This document shows positions 22,233-33,323 of a DNA stretch of 64,000 bases, one piece after another. This DNA comes from Zea mays (taxonomy: Eukaryota > Streptophyta > Magnoliopsida > Poales > Poaceae), in assembly GCF_902167145.1 (NCBI RefSeq), contig NC_050102.1, positions 8,618,850 through 8,682,849 on the forward strand, given 5' to 3'. The translations under genes and the position numbers were made by a program. Numbering within the stretch: the first letter of the stretch is position 1; the number at the start of each line of letters is the position of its first letter. The notes beneath the pieces are model-generated. The model was not told the DNA's origin and ran no database searches. It saw nothing but the letters and a program-made list of their open reading frames with translations.

Positions 22233-25200
22233 CTAGACTGAGCAGTCAAGTTCCCTGAGAATCTTTGCGGCATCCTCAGGGAAAACTGGGTTGATGTAGC
22301 ACCCACTTCCAAGCTCAAATCCGCCTACTACACTTAACTGGGGCACAATCTGGAGGAACCAGTGTGTATAAGGCAGGCAGGATGATGAAATCTTAAATGG
22401 TGCGCTGTGGACCATAAAATTGAATGGTGGGTCATTAAGCTGCTTAGACAACTTTTGCAGCATAGTCTTTAACAGAGACCCAAGGTCCAGTGCCTGCAGA
22501 TAATATTGCAATAACTTAGTGCCCAAAAAAAAGGTGGTGCTGACAAGCAGAATCTGCTACTATCAACATGCCTGGAATTTATTTATGTACTGAGTAGCTC
22601 ATGACTATGACATGAAATGGCCAAACTTATTGACAGCATTAGTAACGCAGATATGGCCCATAGTGGCATATTGTTCCCCATGACACAAATTGGGGAAGTG
22701 ATCAAGTGAACCTACTAATCCCTCATCTTCGTTCAGTAGAAATGCAATAAAACCCATAAGTGTAATACTGTGCTTGGAATAAGCGAAGATTGAATAAGAT
22801 AATTAAATGCATCAGAAAACTGCAATGTGTATCTGGTTACAGAATGTGAGTACGGCCAAATACAACAACAACAAAGTCTTTTTGTCCCAAGCACGTTGGG
22901 GTAGGCTAGAGATGAAACCCCGTATGAAAACCTCAGAGCTCAACCCTAAAGAAAAGAAAAGGGAAACAAAGGCAAAGGAGAACCGAAAAACGACGAAACG
23001 GGAAAACACATAAAAAGAGATAAAACCCATAAGAACCAGCAAGATCTAAATGGGCACAAGAAAAGGTCAAACGATTAAGGAGGAAAAGCGATCTAAAAGC
23101 GAAACTATTTGTGAGTACGGCCAAATAAGGTAATTAATTACAAATTTTCACTGAAGGAACCATTTTCCATGGCCTTAGAAGGAATGACATATATACTATA
23201 CAGCTAGTATTTAAGCATGCAAATTAAACCAATAACTACAGCAGATGCATTAAACTATTGGCACAGAAGTTTATCAATAACCTAACAGGAACTCGAAAAA
23301 GGTACAACAAGAGAAAATATGAAGGGAAGTTTGAACTTCAAAACATGTAGTGATATTCGTATACACAAGTCTAAACCACTATTGGACTATTGGTCAGTAA
23401 AAATTGAAATATCTAGCTGATTTAAAAACACTCCATACCTTATCTTGATCTATTTCATGAAAATAAGAAATATGTTGTCGAGGAATAATCCATATCTCAA
23501 ATGGATATGATGCTGCAAAAGGAACAATGGCAGAAAAATTAGGTGTTTCACTGATCAGGATATCTTTGGGCCTAATCTCACAAAGGCTGCAGTTCCCTGA
23601 TCTGTCAAAAATCTCCTTCATGCAGTTAAGCCGAGTTGTAACAGAGGGAGGGACAAAGGGAGTTCCCAACATTTGGCTGTGTGAATGTGCCATCGAAGCT
23701 CCAGCAGATGCCCCATGGTTCTTAAACACCTAAGCATATTAAGACAAAGAAACTTTTAAAGGCATGATAAAATCAACAGAGGTACTATAGAAGGTAAAGT
23801 AAAAAAGAGGCAACTTGCAGTCAATAACAAAAAAAATTGTTGTTGTTGTCAATAACAGGCTTCAGGAATGAATATAGCCTACTGCTAACCGGAAACAATC
23901 GACAGGGCAAAAATAGATCCAACAAAACAAGTACTAAGATGGGTTTGTGGAACAACGACTGGGACTTGAATATGTAGGAGCTAAGTTTTGTTTGAAAGTG
24001 ATGAAATTATTGTCCATTAAGGGTCCGTTTGAAAGCTTTCAATGAGCAAGTTTCAGTCTCACTTATATCTTCATTCAATAAATTTAGTTTAGAGGAGAAT
24101 CACCAATTAGTTTGTATGAGTTAACTAAAGGAGCATTACATGTAAGGCCACGGCAGACCGTGCAAACGGACGTGCAAAACATTGTTTTGTTATGTAAACG
24201 ACACTGTTTACAGAATGAGATAGGGAGTGTGATAGGTAGTTTGCTGGAGATAGCCTAAGAATGTAATATTTTGTAAATTACCATCCACTAGCACAGTAAC
24301 AGTGGCAATGCTCAAACATACCACACCTATGTCCTTGCGGTAAACACGAGAACTGCACCAAACTACATATCTACACAAAACAGACAGTCCACCTGCACAG
24401 ACCATAATAACAAGCATTGCTATTGGCTAACAAATAACATGGAAAGCATCATAAACACTAGAAATGGCCTATAAGGATGAACATGTTGATTCATTTTCCT
24501 TAGAGACTGATTATTTTCTACTTTCTATGGTTGGCAAAATTCCAATATAAAGATGAGTCCACATTTAAAATAGGCACACTTCATCGCCTTGTGGCTTCAC
24601 AGGTGAGAGGCAACGATTTTTATTTGGGAACTTAGACACGGTAGGAAAGTATCGAACTCAGAGCAAATGGGTTCGTAGCAAACAAACTACTGAGTTTTCA
24701 CCGCAGATCCTAAACAAACAGATCCTAAACAAATGAGATACTGGTATTTTCTATTTATTAACCCATAGTACAATACCCCAACGTCAGCTAACAGGTTCCT
24801 ACATGGATATATAGAAGACAAATATGTCACATGGCCAGTGCATGAAAAAGGTTCAAAGCATAAGCGATGCAGTAAACGACAAAGGCACTAACTACTGAAA
24901 CAACATGTTTCGCAAGTGAACAATACAGATGTCTGCAACGATTTGTCAATCAAGATTCAAGAATCACCAGATCCAAGCTTAATTAAATGAACCCTACACA
25001 AAACTCGACATAATAGACAAAATAAAAAATTGCATTCTAAACTAAAAGGTGAACATGTTATTGTCCATATCTATCTTGCCATAAAAAATGGTTGACATAA
25101 ACATAGGTGTAACAGCAAGTGTTCCATTCTAAACTAAAAGGTGAACATGTTATTGTCCATATCTATCTTGCCATAAAAAAGGATTGACATAAACATAGGT

Positions 25201-26322
25201 GTAACAGCAAGTGTCTAGGAATTGGGATCTTGTGAAGCCTCCAGCAACCTTAACTGCCGTGCAACATAACCTCCAGAAAAAAGCATATCTTACAACATAC
25301 ACAACAAGTTTGTAAACTTTGTCACGGCAACATTACCCATACGTTATAAAGGCACATATATCTGAATTTATAAATTATAATCTCGTTTACAGGCAATGCA
25401 TATCACGATACTATAATTTTACATTAATGTGCCCAAAATGTCAATCTCAGTACCAACATAGAGAAACACATCAAGTCATCAAGATCCCAATTAGAAGTTA
25501 CATAGAACCATCGACACGTGTGAAAAAAAGAACGACAACACAATACCTCCAGCTAATGAATTTTAGTGGTTACTATAGCAACTATATCCGGTGTTTAGCA
25601 TTCGTCAAGTTTTAACTGACAAGTTCAAGGTGCTTTAAGACGCATCAATTTGTAGTGCCTAGTTTTGCAGTTTGGAAATGCTCTTAGCGTCCTAACATTT
25701 TGCCACATTTTTTCACCATTATCCAAAGAATGAAATGGCCCAGCCGCCCGGTAGAGGCAAACTAAGCAGAAATGGGATGCACACACGTTAAAGCCTCTCT
25801 AGGCTCTACCTGAACATACTGCACCGCGGGGTGCTCCCCGAGCTGCCGCACGCGCTCCGCGTAGGCGAGCAGCACGTCGCGGACCCCCTCGGCGTCCAGG
25901 TCCCAGAGGCGCACGTCGTGGCGCGGTGTCTCGATGACCACATCGTGGAAGCCGAAGCCGGGGACGGCGCGCTCCCCAGGCTCGTCCGAGGAGACATCCC
26001 CCTCTGCCTCTGGCACAGGCGGCGGGTCCACGTCGCGGCGCAGCGCGGGGTAGAGGTTCTGGATGACGCGGATCCGCCACGGCAGCGAGCCGTCGGGCGG
26101 CACGCGGAAGATCTGGGGCGCGCACTCGGACTCGCGGCCGGCGCAGAAGGGGCAGGACGGCTTGGGCGGCGCGTCGGCCCCCGGGCCCGGGCTAGGGTTG
26201 GTGGGGTTGTGGGACTTGAGGTCGGTGGGGCGGCGCGAGCGCGCCGGAGAGAAGACGACCCACCGCCCGAACACGGCGTCACGGCGGGCCTCCGAAGTCC
26301 TCGAAGCTTCCGCCGCCGCCAT
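22233..26322 (-). CDS. GalT-like nucleotidyltransferase, probable ADP-glucose phosphorylase (three exons)
   Basis: Exons on the minus strand: 26322-25810, 23729-23439 and 22493-22233, all phase 0, giving 354 residues. This is a HIT-superfamily galactose-1-phosphate uridylyltransferase fold. The N-terminal part has a CPFC zinc-type motif (57-60). Exon 2 carries the active-site HSHSQ (186-190), whose middle His is the nucleotidyl acceptor in the family. IIPRQHISYFHEID follows. Exon 3 holds the C-terminal lobe (FNFMVHSAPF, THWFLQIVPQ). The length and the HSHSQ motif fit the plant ADP-glucose phosphorylase, which exchanges the sugar-phosphate on ADP-glucose, rather than canonical GalT with HPH. 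The start at 26322 is chosen because the in-frame sequence upstream is not family-like. There is no obvious transit peptide. Confidence 0.87.
22863..23109 (-). mobile_element. SINE/LINE-type retroposon in intron 2 (247 bp)
   Basis: The insert is flanked by a perfect 18-bp duplication, TGTGAGTACGGCCAAATA (22845-22862 and 23110-23127). On the minus strand it ends CTAGCCTACCCCAACGTGC and then a (TTG)n run, the 3' end shared by common grass retroposons. Long variable duplications and a TTG tail mean target-primed reverse transcription. I cannot tell a SINE from a 5'-truncated LINE. It lies in the same orientation as the host gene. Confidence 0.8.
25033..25216. repeat. 92-bp tandem duplication in intron 1
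   Basis: Two adjacent copies start CATTCTAAACTAAAAGGTG at 25033 and 25125 and differ at only a few bases. This is a local duplication inside the 2.08-kb first intron of the GalT-like gene, with no transposon ends. Confidence 0.9.
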
Positions 26323-26994
26323 CTCGAAAGCCTCGGGAGAAGGCGGTGATGATGAACGGTGATGCCTGACGAGTAGAGACGGAGACAGTGCTGCTCTCTC
26401 TGTTGACCGCACAACCCGCCCGCCTGGCAGAGTGGCAGTTTCACGGATAGTCTCTAGATGGACGACACTTGGGATGGGGCTGTTTCGCTGACCGCTGGGA
26501 CCCACATGTCACTTGGGGCAGCGAGCCCTACGCTGGGTTGGTCGGTCGGTCGCAAATCGCAATGGGGCACAGGCACAGCTGCAAAAGAGTTTGACCGTTT
26601 TTTCTAAATTGTTTGACCCCGCCGTTTCATTTGACAGACTAAAAATTACTCCCTTTATTTTAATCTTTAAATTGCTGATAGAACTAAAATAGAGACTAAA
26701 TTGTTTTAGTCGCTAGTGCCGTAAGAGGTAACTAAAAGGGATAAGATCATATCTAAGAGACTCTTTATTTTTTTCTCTATTTGACTATTTATTTACCTTT
26801 TTATAAAGATTCATTTTATTGGTAGCATCTCCATCCAATAGATTATCTATCTAGTTTGGCTAGTCAGGTGTCTAGCTAAATTTGGCTAGTGAGGGAGCTA
26901 ATTTGAAAAGTCAGGTAGTTTGGTGAGTAAGATAGCTAGCCTGTTGGAGAGTTATTTTGATGCCGAATAATTAAAATTTGTCTTGGTAAACCAT
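26323..26994. promoter_or_regulatory. Upstream region of the GalT-like gene
   Basis: The first 200 bp are GC-rich and probably hold the 5' UTR and promoter of the minus-strand gene. From about 26590 the sequence becomes AT-rich with TTTAGT/ACTAAA words that look like old MITE remnants, though no clean ends can be set. It ends at the TTA duplication of the PIF element. Confidence 0.45.
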
Positions 26995-27011
26995 TTAGGT
27001 TGTGTCCAGCA

Positions 27012-28058
27012 AGGGACGGTAAACCGTCCGGTACCCTTAATATAGGGTTCAGACACGTCCTCAACGCGCCCAGCAACGTACTCTATATCGCACTCTAAAT
27101 TTTAGAGGACGCCGCACGCACCCTAGATGTGGAGAATTCCAGACGTCCGATATCCGGGCTCGGGGTCGGGCTCGCGCGGTGGTGAAAAATCCGGAGCCGC
27201 TGTTGTGTCGTCGCTGGCGACTTCCATCCAAGTCGGCGAGGGGGGCTCGCGGCGCTGCTCCTCGGCGGCGCCGCCCAAGCTGGGCTCGAAGAGGCCGTGC
27301 TCGAGCGGGTCCGGAGGCGGACCGCTCTCGGTGGCTGGAGGCAAGGAGGTCGGCGCCGACGACTCAAAGATCCAAGGAGCGGGTGGTTCTGTGGGTGTTC
27401 GTCGCCGTCGAACCGCCATCGCCAAGAAGCTGAGAAGATCGACGGCGCCGACGAAGGAAGCTGGGGAGAAACGCAAGCGCATCTCGACGCCACCTTCTTC
27501 ATCGTCTTCCATTAGGTCGGGTGGTCCAGATCCGAAGAAAAAAAGGTAAACATTGAAGATCGATTTTGCTTTCTATGATTCTAGTACTTAATGCTACAAC
27601 TCGTCCAGATCTAGGGTTACGAATTTAGGGTTATACATTCGATGGATGTAGGATTCCTAGACCATTATGTTTTGTGTTCATAAATTTGGTTCCCATTACA
27701 AAAAAATTTATTGTGGTACAAGAATTCTCTGTTGTAGTCATCGATGTGTGTTTACAAATACATGGGGACTGTTTTAGATAGACTGAATCATGAGCACTAT
27801 GCTATCTCTTGATAATTGATGTTCACATTAACCAAATATCTTTGTGGTACAAGCTTTGTTGATATAGGAATCGATGTGTATTCACAATGACTTGGCCAAT
27901 TCTTTTGACACAGTCAATGATGATTTTATCTTCATAATTCATGTTCATTACTCATGTGCTTATTTCAACTGCCTACTGCCAATACTAGCTGAACTAAAGC
28001 ACGATACATAAAATTATCACCTACATATATTAACACAACCATATGTTTTATGTAGACC
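27012..28058. other. 5' noncoding part of PIF element
   Basis: It contains a GC-rich stretch (27120-27540) that is open on both strands without a recognisable domain. Then comes AT-rich sequence that looks like an intron: GTAAAC at 27546 and a possible acceptor TTTATGTAG just before 28056. This may be the 5' UTR and first intron of the plus-strand transcript. Confidence 0.45.
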
Positions 28059-28415
28059 ATGGATTTGGAGAACGCAAAGCTCCGAAGAGCACTGGCTCAT
28101 TTAATCATAGTAGTGGAGCAGCGTTGTGCCGACATCATCGATGTCGTCCACGGTGCCTTCCAACCAGTTAGCGGACCAGACCTCAATGAAATGAATCGTG
28201 CTTTAGTTCAGATCGAGGACCTCGCCAAGGACCTTGATCACCTAGCTCTAGAAAAAGACTGGGAGATGGAGCACATGGCCCCTTCTCCAATTGCCTCATC
28301 ATCAGAAACAGAGGATGAGCTTCTGCTTGATTATGATTCAGAGTTGAATCCTGACGATATCGTCGGCTACGACGATGGACGCGACTACTCCACCGACGAC
28401 ACCTATCCCTACTAG
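28059..28415 (+). CDS. Unassigned 118-residue ORF inside PIF element
   Basis: The ATG lies 3 nt after a good 3' splice-site sequence. The product starts with a helical segment (MDLENAKLRRALAHLIIVVE) and ends in a very acidic tail rich in Asp, Tyr and Ser. I do not recognise it. It lies between the left terminus and ORF1, on the same strand as ORF1, and is a separate frame. It could be an extra PIF protein, a captured host fragment or chance; codon context alone does not decide. Confidence 0.35.
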   Translation: MDLENAKLRRALAHLIIVVEQRCADIIDVVHGAFQPVSGPDLNEMNRALVQIEDLAKDLDHLALEKDWEMEHMAPSPIASSSETEDELLLDYDSELNPDDIVGYDDGRDYSTDDTYPY

Positions 28416-28724
28416 ATTAGCATGCACCTAAGGAATATGTGTATGTGTTAGGTTTATGTGAGTCCAAGTAGTCTTTTGTATGTGAACACAACAGATGTGT
28501 GTCACAAGTGAGTGGTTTAGTTAATGTCATGTTTATGTTGTCGACAACTATCCGGACGCGATGTTGATGACATGTTTATGTTAACGTGGTCTGTTAAATG
28601 TTATGAACTTTGCAATATATCTAGTCTGCACCACTTCTGAGTTTCTTGTGCCTGACCTGTTAACATTCACATGGTTCTGCTTTCATTTCACATGGTTCTT
28701 ATGTGACTACCTTCAATGTACAGC

Positions 28725-29000
28725 ATGGGTACGGATTGGAACCAAGTTATGGCACAATATGGCAGTTTCCTATTCGAGGATGATGGCACTCAGTTTGACA
28801 ACACTGCACTTCCTCCTCCGACTGATATACCAGCCTAGGCCTCACCAGCACCACCTCCAGTGAAGAAGCCTCCTCAACGCACAAAGCTAGCCAATTTTAC
28901 GTCTGAAGAGGATATGAGGGTTTGTCAAGCATGGTTGGCTGTCAGTTGTGATCCGATTGTGAACACTGGTCAGAAGCGTCAAGGATTTTGGAATCGGATT
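28725..29000 (+). pseudogene. PIF/Harbinger ORF1, 5' part (interrupted)
   Basis: The frame starts at ATG 28725 (MGTDWNQVMAQYGSF), just after a possible 3' splice site. It is stopped by TAG at 28836-28838, where CAG is likely ancestral. It continues into a trihelix/Myb-like domain (FTSEEDMRVCQAWLAVSCDP, then RQGFWNRI). At 29000 it is split by the Sirevirus and resumes at 56209. ORF1 proteins of this superfamily bind DNA and work with the transposase. Confidence 0.8.
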
Positions 29001-30265
29001 TGAAAGGGAATTAGGCTTACACCTAGTCCCTAATTAATTTTGGTGGTTGAATTGCCCAACACAAATATTTGGACTAACTAGTTTGCTCTAGTGTATAAGT
29101 TATACAGGTGCCAAAGTTTCACACTTAGCCAATAAAAAGACCAAGTATTGGGTTCAAACAAAGGAGCAAGAGCCAACCGAAGGCACCTCTGGTCTGGCGC
29201 ACCGGACTGTCCGGTGCACCACCGGACATGTCCGGTGCACCAGAGGCTGAAGTCTTCGCTCTCGGGAAATTCCAGAGGCGACTCCACTATAATTCACCGG
29301 ACTGTCCGGTGTCCGGTGCTCCAAAGAAGAGCGGCCTCAGGAACTCGCCAGCCTCGGGAATTCACTTCGGCTGCTCCGCTAAAAATCACCGGACTGTCCG
29401 GTGTACACCGGACTGTCCGGTGTAACAGCGGGGCAACGGCTATTTCAGCGCCAACGGCTACCTGCGACGCATTTAATGTGCGCCAGAAGCGCACAGTCGT
29501 CAGGCACGCGGGAGCAGGCGCACCAGACAATCTACAGTTCATGTTCGGTGCGCCACCGGACATCAAGGCGGGCCCAGAGACAGAGCTCCAACGGTCGAAT
29601 CCCAACGGCTTTGGTGACGTGGCTGTCGCACCGGACTGTCCGGTGCGCCATCGAACAGACAGCCTCACCAAACGGCTAGTTTGGTAGTTGGGGCTATAAA
29701 TACCCCCAACCACCCACCATTCATTGAATCCAAGTTTTCCAGCTTCCAACCACTACACAAGAGCTAGCATTCATTACAAAGCACACCAAAAAGAGATCAA
29801 ATCCTCTCCCAACTCCACACAAAGCCCTAGTGACTAGAGAGAGTGATTTGTAGTGTTCATTTGAGCTCTTGCGCTTGGATCGCTTCTTTTTCTTTGGCAT
29901 TCTTTCTTGTGATCAAACACTCACTTGTAATTAAGGCAAGAGACACCAATCGTGTGGTGGTCCTTGCGGGAAGTTTGATTCCCAAGTGATTTGAGAAGAG
30001 AAGCTCACTCGGTCCGAGGGACCGTTTGAGAGAGGGAAGGGTTGAAAGAGACCCGGCCTTTCTGGCCTCCTCAACGGGGAGTAGGTTTGCAAGAACCGAA
30101 CCTCGGTAAAACAAATCCGCGTGTCACTCTCCTTATTCTATTGCGATTTGTTTTGCGCCCTCTCTCGTGGACTCTATTATATTTCTAACGCTAACCCGGC
30201 TTGTAGTCGTGATTATTTTTAAATTTCAGTTTCGCCCTATTCACCCCCCCTCTAGGCGACTTTCA
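29001..30265 (+). repeat. 5' LTR of the central Sirevirus (1265 bp)
   Basis: It starts TGAAAGGGAATTAGGC and ends TAGGCGACTTTCA. A TATA box, GGGGCTATAAATACCC, is at about 29690-29705. Palindromes of the CACCGGACTGTCCGGTG type lie between 29199 and 29645, upstream of the TATA box. Compared with the 3' LTR, most indels are gains or losses of palindrome units. Confidence 0.92.
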
Positions 30266-30266
30266 A

Positions 30267-30280
30267 TTGGTATCGGAGCC
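30267..30280 (+). other. Primer binding site of the central Sirevirus
   Basis: TTGGTATCGGAGCC follows the 5' LTR after one base, the same initiator-Met type PBS as at 2968-2982. Confidence 0.88.
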
Positions 30281-30313
30281 CGGTGCTTCATTAGAGCCTA
30301 ACCGCTCGAAGTG

Positions 30314-31372
30314 ATGTCGGGAGATCACACCAAGAGGGAGATGGAGACCGGCGACAAGCCCACTACTAGCCAAGGGAGCACTTCATCGGAAGAGTCTCGC
30401 ACCAAGAGGAAGGAGAAGAAGGACTCCTCCAAACGGAAGGAGAAAAGATCTTCTTCCTCACACCACAAAGAGAAGAAGGAAAAATCTTCTTCCCACAAGT
30501 CGCATCGGAAAGGCGACAAGCACAAGAGGATGAGGAAGGTGGTCTACTACGAGACCGACACTTCATCAACATCGACCTCCGACTCTGATGCGCCGTCCGT
30601 AACTTCTAAGCGCCAAGAGCGCAAGAAGTTTAGTAAGATCCCCTTACACTATCCTCGTACATCTAGACATACTCCATTACTTTCCGTTCCATTAGGCAAA
30701 CCGCCAACTTTTGATGGCGAAGATTATGCTAGGTGGAGTGATTTAATGAAATTTCATCTAACCTCACTCCACAAAAGTATATGGAATGTTGTTGAGTTTG
30801 GAGCACAGGTACCATCCTTAGGGGATGAAGACTACGATACGGACGAAGTAGCCCAAATCGAGCACTTCAACTCGCAAGCTACAACCATACTCCTCGCCTC
30901 TCTAAGCAAGGAGGAATACAACAAGGTGCAAGGGTTGAAAATGCAAAGGAGATTTGGGACCTACTCAAGACCGTGCACGAAGGTGATGAACTCACCAAGA
31001 TCACCAAGCGGGAAACGATCGAGGGGGAGCTCGGTCGCTTCCGTCTTCGCCAAGGGGAGGAGCCACAAGATATGTACAACCGGCTCAAAACCTTGGTGAA
31101 CCAAGTGCACAACCTCGGGAGCAAGAAGTGGGATGACCACGAAGTGGTTAAGGTTATTTTGAGATCACTTATTTTCCTTAACCCCACTCAAGTTCAATTA
31201 ATTCGTGGTAATCCTAGATACACACTAATGACTCCCGAGGAAGTAATCGGGAATTTTGTGAGCTTTGAATGTATGATTAAAGGCTCAAAGAAGATCAACG
31301 AGCTTGATGAACACTCCACGTCCGAAGCACAACCGGTGGCATTCAAGGCGACAGAGGAGAAGAAGGAGGAGT
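30314..31372 (+). pseudogene. Central Sirevirus gag, segment 1
   Basis: The frame starts at ATG 30314 with a Lys/Ser/Glu-rich head (about 95 residues). It then enters the copia gag domain (LGKPPTFDGEDYARWSDLMK). A one-base shift near 30938-30945 moves the frame. The downstream part (TITKR-like region to HSTSEAQPVAFKATEE) reads on until the gag-only element inserts at 31373. The frame resumes at 39511 after the duplication GGAGT. Confidence 0.85.
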
Positions 31373-33323
31373 TGAAAGTTCCCTATGACCCGGGAACAGG
31401 ATCTGGATGTCGCCTAGAGGGGGGGGGTGAATAGGCGAATAAAACTTTTTACTTTAAAACTTAAATTCTTACTCTACTCGAAGACTTAGTACGCAGTGGA
31501 GTGAGAAGACTCTTCGAGTAGGTTGCAGCGGAATAGAAGATCCTGTCTCAAAATGTCCTGCACTTCAAATAAAGCTTATACCACAGATAAGTATTGAAGT
31601 GCAGATATAAAGACGAGTAAGACAGAGAGTCAGGATACAATACAGAACAGAGCACACAGACGCAAGGATTTATCCCGAGGTTCGGCCAAGCCTGAAATGC
31701 TTGCCTAGTCCTCGTTGGAGTTAGCCACACCTGGGCTTGGAGTCTATTTCAACTCCTTCCTCCGTTTGCTCAGATCTGTCAGTATGACAGATAGAGCCTT
31801 TCACTATTGAGATGGGTTACAATAACACCGTGGCTGCTTACAAACTTCTCGGCAGCACCTCGGTAGAGTAACGATACGCTCAAGACCTTGCTCTAGCTCT
31901 TAGCAGCTCTTCTCCACTCTCTAAAGGCTTATTATTGTGCCTTCTACACAAACTATAGAGTTACACACAAGAGGGAGAGCGAGAATTGATTCGAGTGAAG
32001 TCTATACTTGTTGGCTGCACTTCTATCTTGCTTGAGGCGCCTAGGGGTCCCTTTTATAGGCACAAGGGACCTAGGAGCCGTTGGAAGCAATCCAGGAAGG
32101 CAAATCTTGCCTTCTGTCGGGTGGCGCACCGGACAGTCCGGTGCACACCGGACACTGTCCGGTGCCCGATTTATTTCCATAAACAGCGAAGCCGACCGTT
32201 GCCGACCGTTGCAGATCTGGCGCACCGGACAGTCCGGTGCTTCCTTCCGACCGTTGGCTCGGCCACGTGTCGCGCGCCGATCGCGCGGCCGACCGTTGGC
32301 CCGGCCGACCGTTGGCTCACCGGACAGTCCGGTGCACACCGGACAGTCCGGTGAATTTTAGCCGAACGTCGCCGACGAATTCCCGAGAGCGGTCTTTTCA
32401 CCAGAGTTAGCCTGGCGCACCGGACACTGTCTGGTGCACCACCGGACACTGTCCGGTGCACCACCGGACAGTCCGGTGCACTCAGACTGAGCAGAACCTT
32501 GGCTGTACACAGCCAAGCCTTTGCACCTCGTTCCTTTTCTTCTTCTTTCTGTTTCTATCACTTAGACAAGTATATTAGTACACTAAAACCAATGTACCAA
32601 GTCTAGAAACATACCTTCACTTAATTATTACATCCATAGCATTTCACATGCTTAAGCTTTGATGTTGGACTCATAAATCATCAAGTCGGCTTGACTTGAT
32701 CTGGATTGACATTTCTTAGCTCCAACATCCTGCAAAGGTCACATCGAACATTTCCAAACATAGGAACAACCCAAACTAAAGATCAAGATGAACTTAGCTC
32801 TTTTGGGCTGCTTCCAGTTCTGGTTTTGACACTTGTTCTCCTTCTAGTGACCTTGATCTCCTTCTTAGAGCTTGATCTTGAGCCTTATGACTTACACCAC
32901 ATAACTGTAGCTGTTACCTCATTGGTTGTAAGTCACGTCCTTATATAGTGACCCTTGATGTGCTGTAGCTGTTCTCAACTCGATCACCCTTGACTTTGCA
33001 AGCTTTCTTCTTCACCCTTGGCCTTGGGTTCCTCAGTCTCCTTGACCTTCTCCCGTGCACTTGGTACCTCGAAGCTCTTCTTGCCTCCGTCCTTGGCTTG
33101 ATCAGTTGTCTCCGAGCTACGCACCCGAGTATCACTTTTGCAATGTCCAACTTACTTGTGATGTCCATTATGTATCCATAATCCAGTTCTTGGACCATCA
33201 CATTTGTTCACTTGTGTTGACCCCTGTAGGCTTTACCTTAAGCACCTGTTCAACACTTAGTACACTTGTTAGTCCTTTAATTGAGTTGTCATCCAAACAC
33301 CAAAACTCACAAGAGAGCTTTCA
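31373..33323 (-). repeat. 3' LTR of the gag-only Sirevirus
   Basis: This is the downstream LTR in element orientation; PPT AAAAAGGGGGAGAT abuts it at 33324. The palindrome cluster is at about 32126-32478. It has one extra CACCGGACACTGTCCGGTG unit near 32434-32452 and lacks one CACCGGACAGTCCGGTG unit near 32241, relative to the partner LTR. Confidence 0.9.

Noticed and set aside
26323..26505. Longer N terminus for the GalT-like protein
   Set aside because: The upstream in-frame residues do not look like the family or like a transit peptide; the Met at 26322 gives the expected length.
27127..27549. A 140-codon plus-strand frame in the PIF 5' region
   Set aside because: The region is GC-rich and open on both strands, no domain is visible, and splicing it to the downstream ORF does not keep frame.
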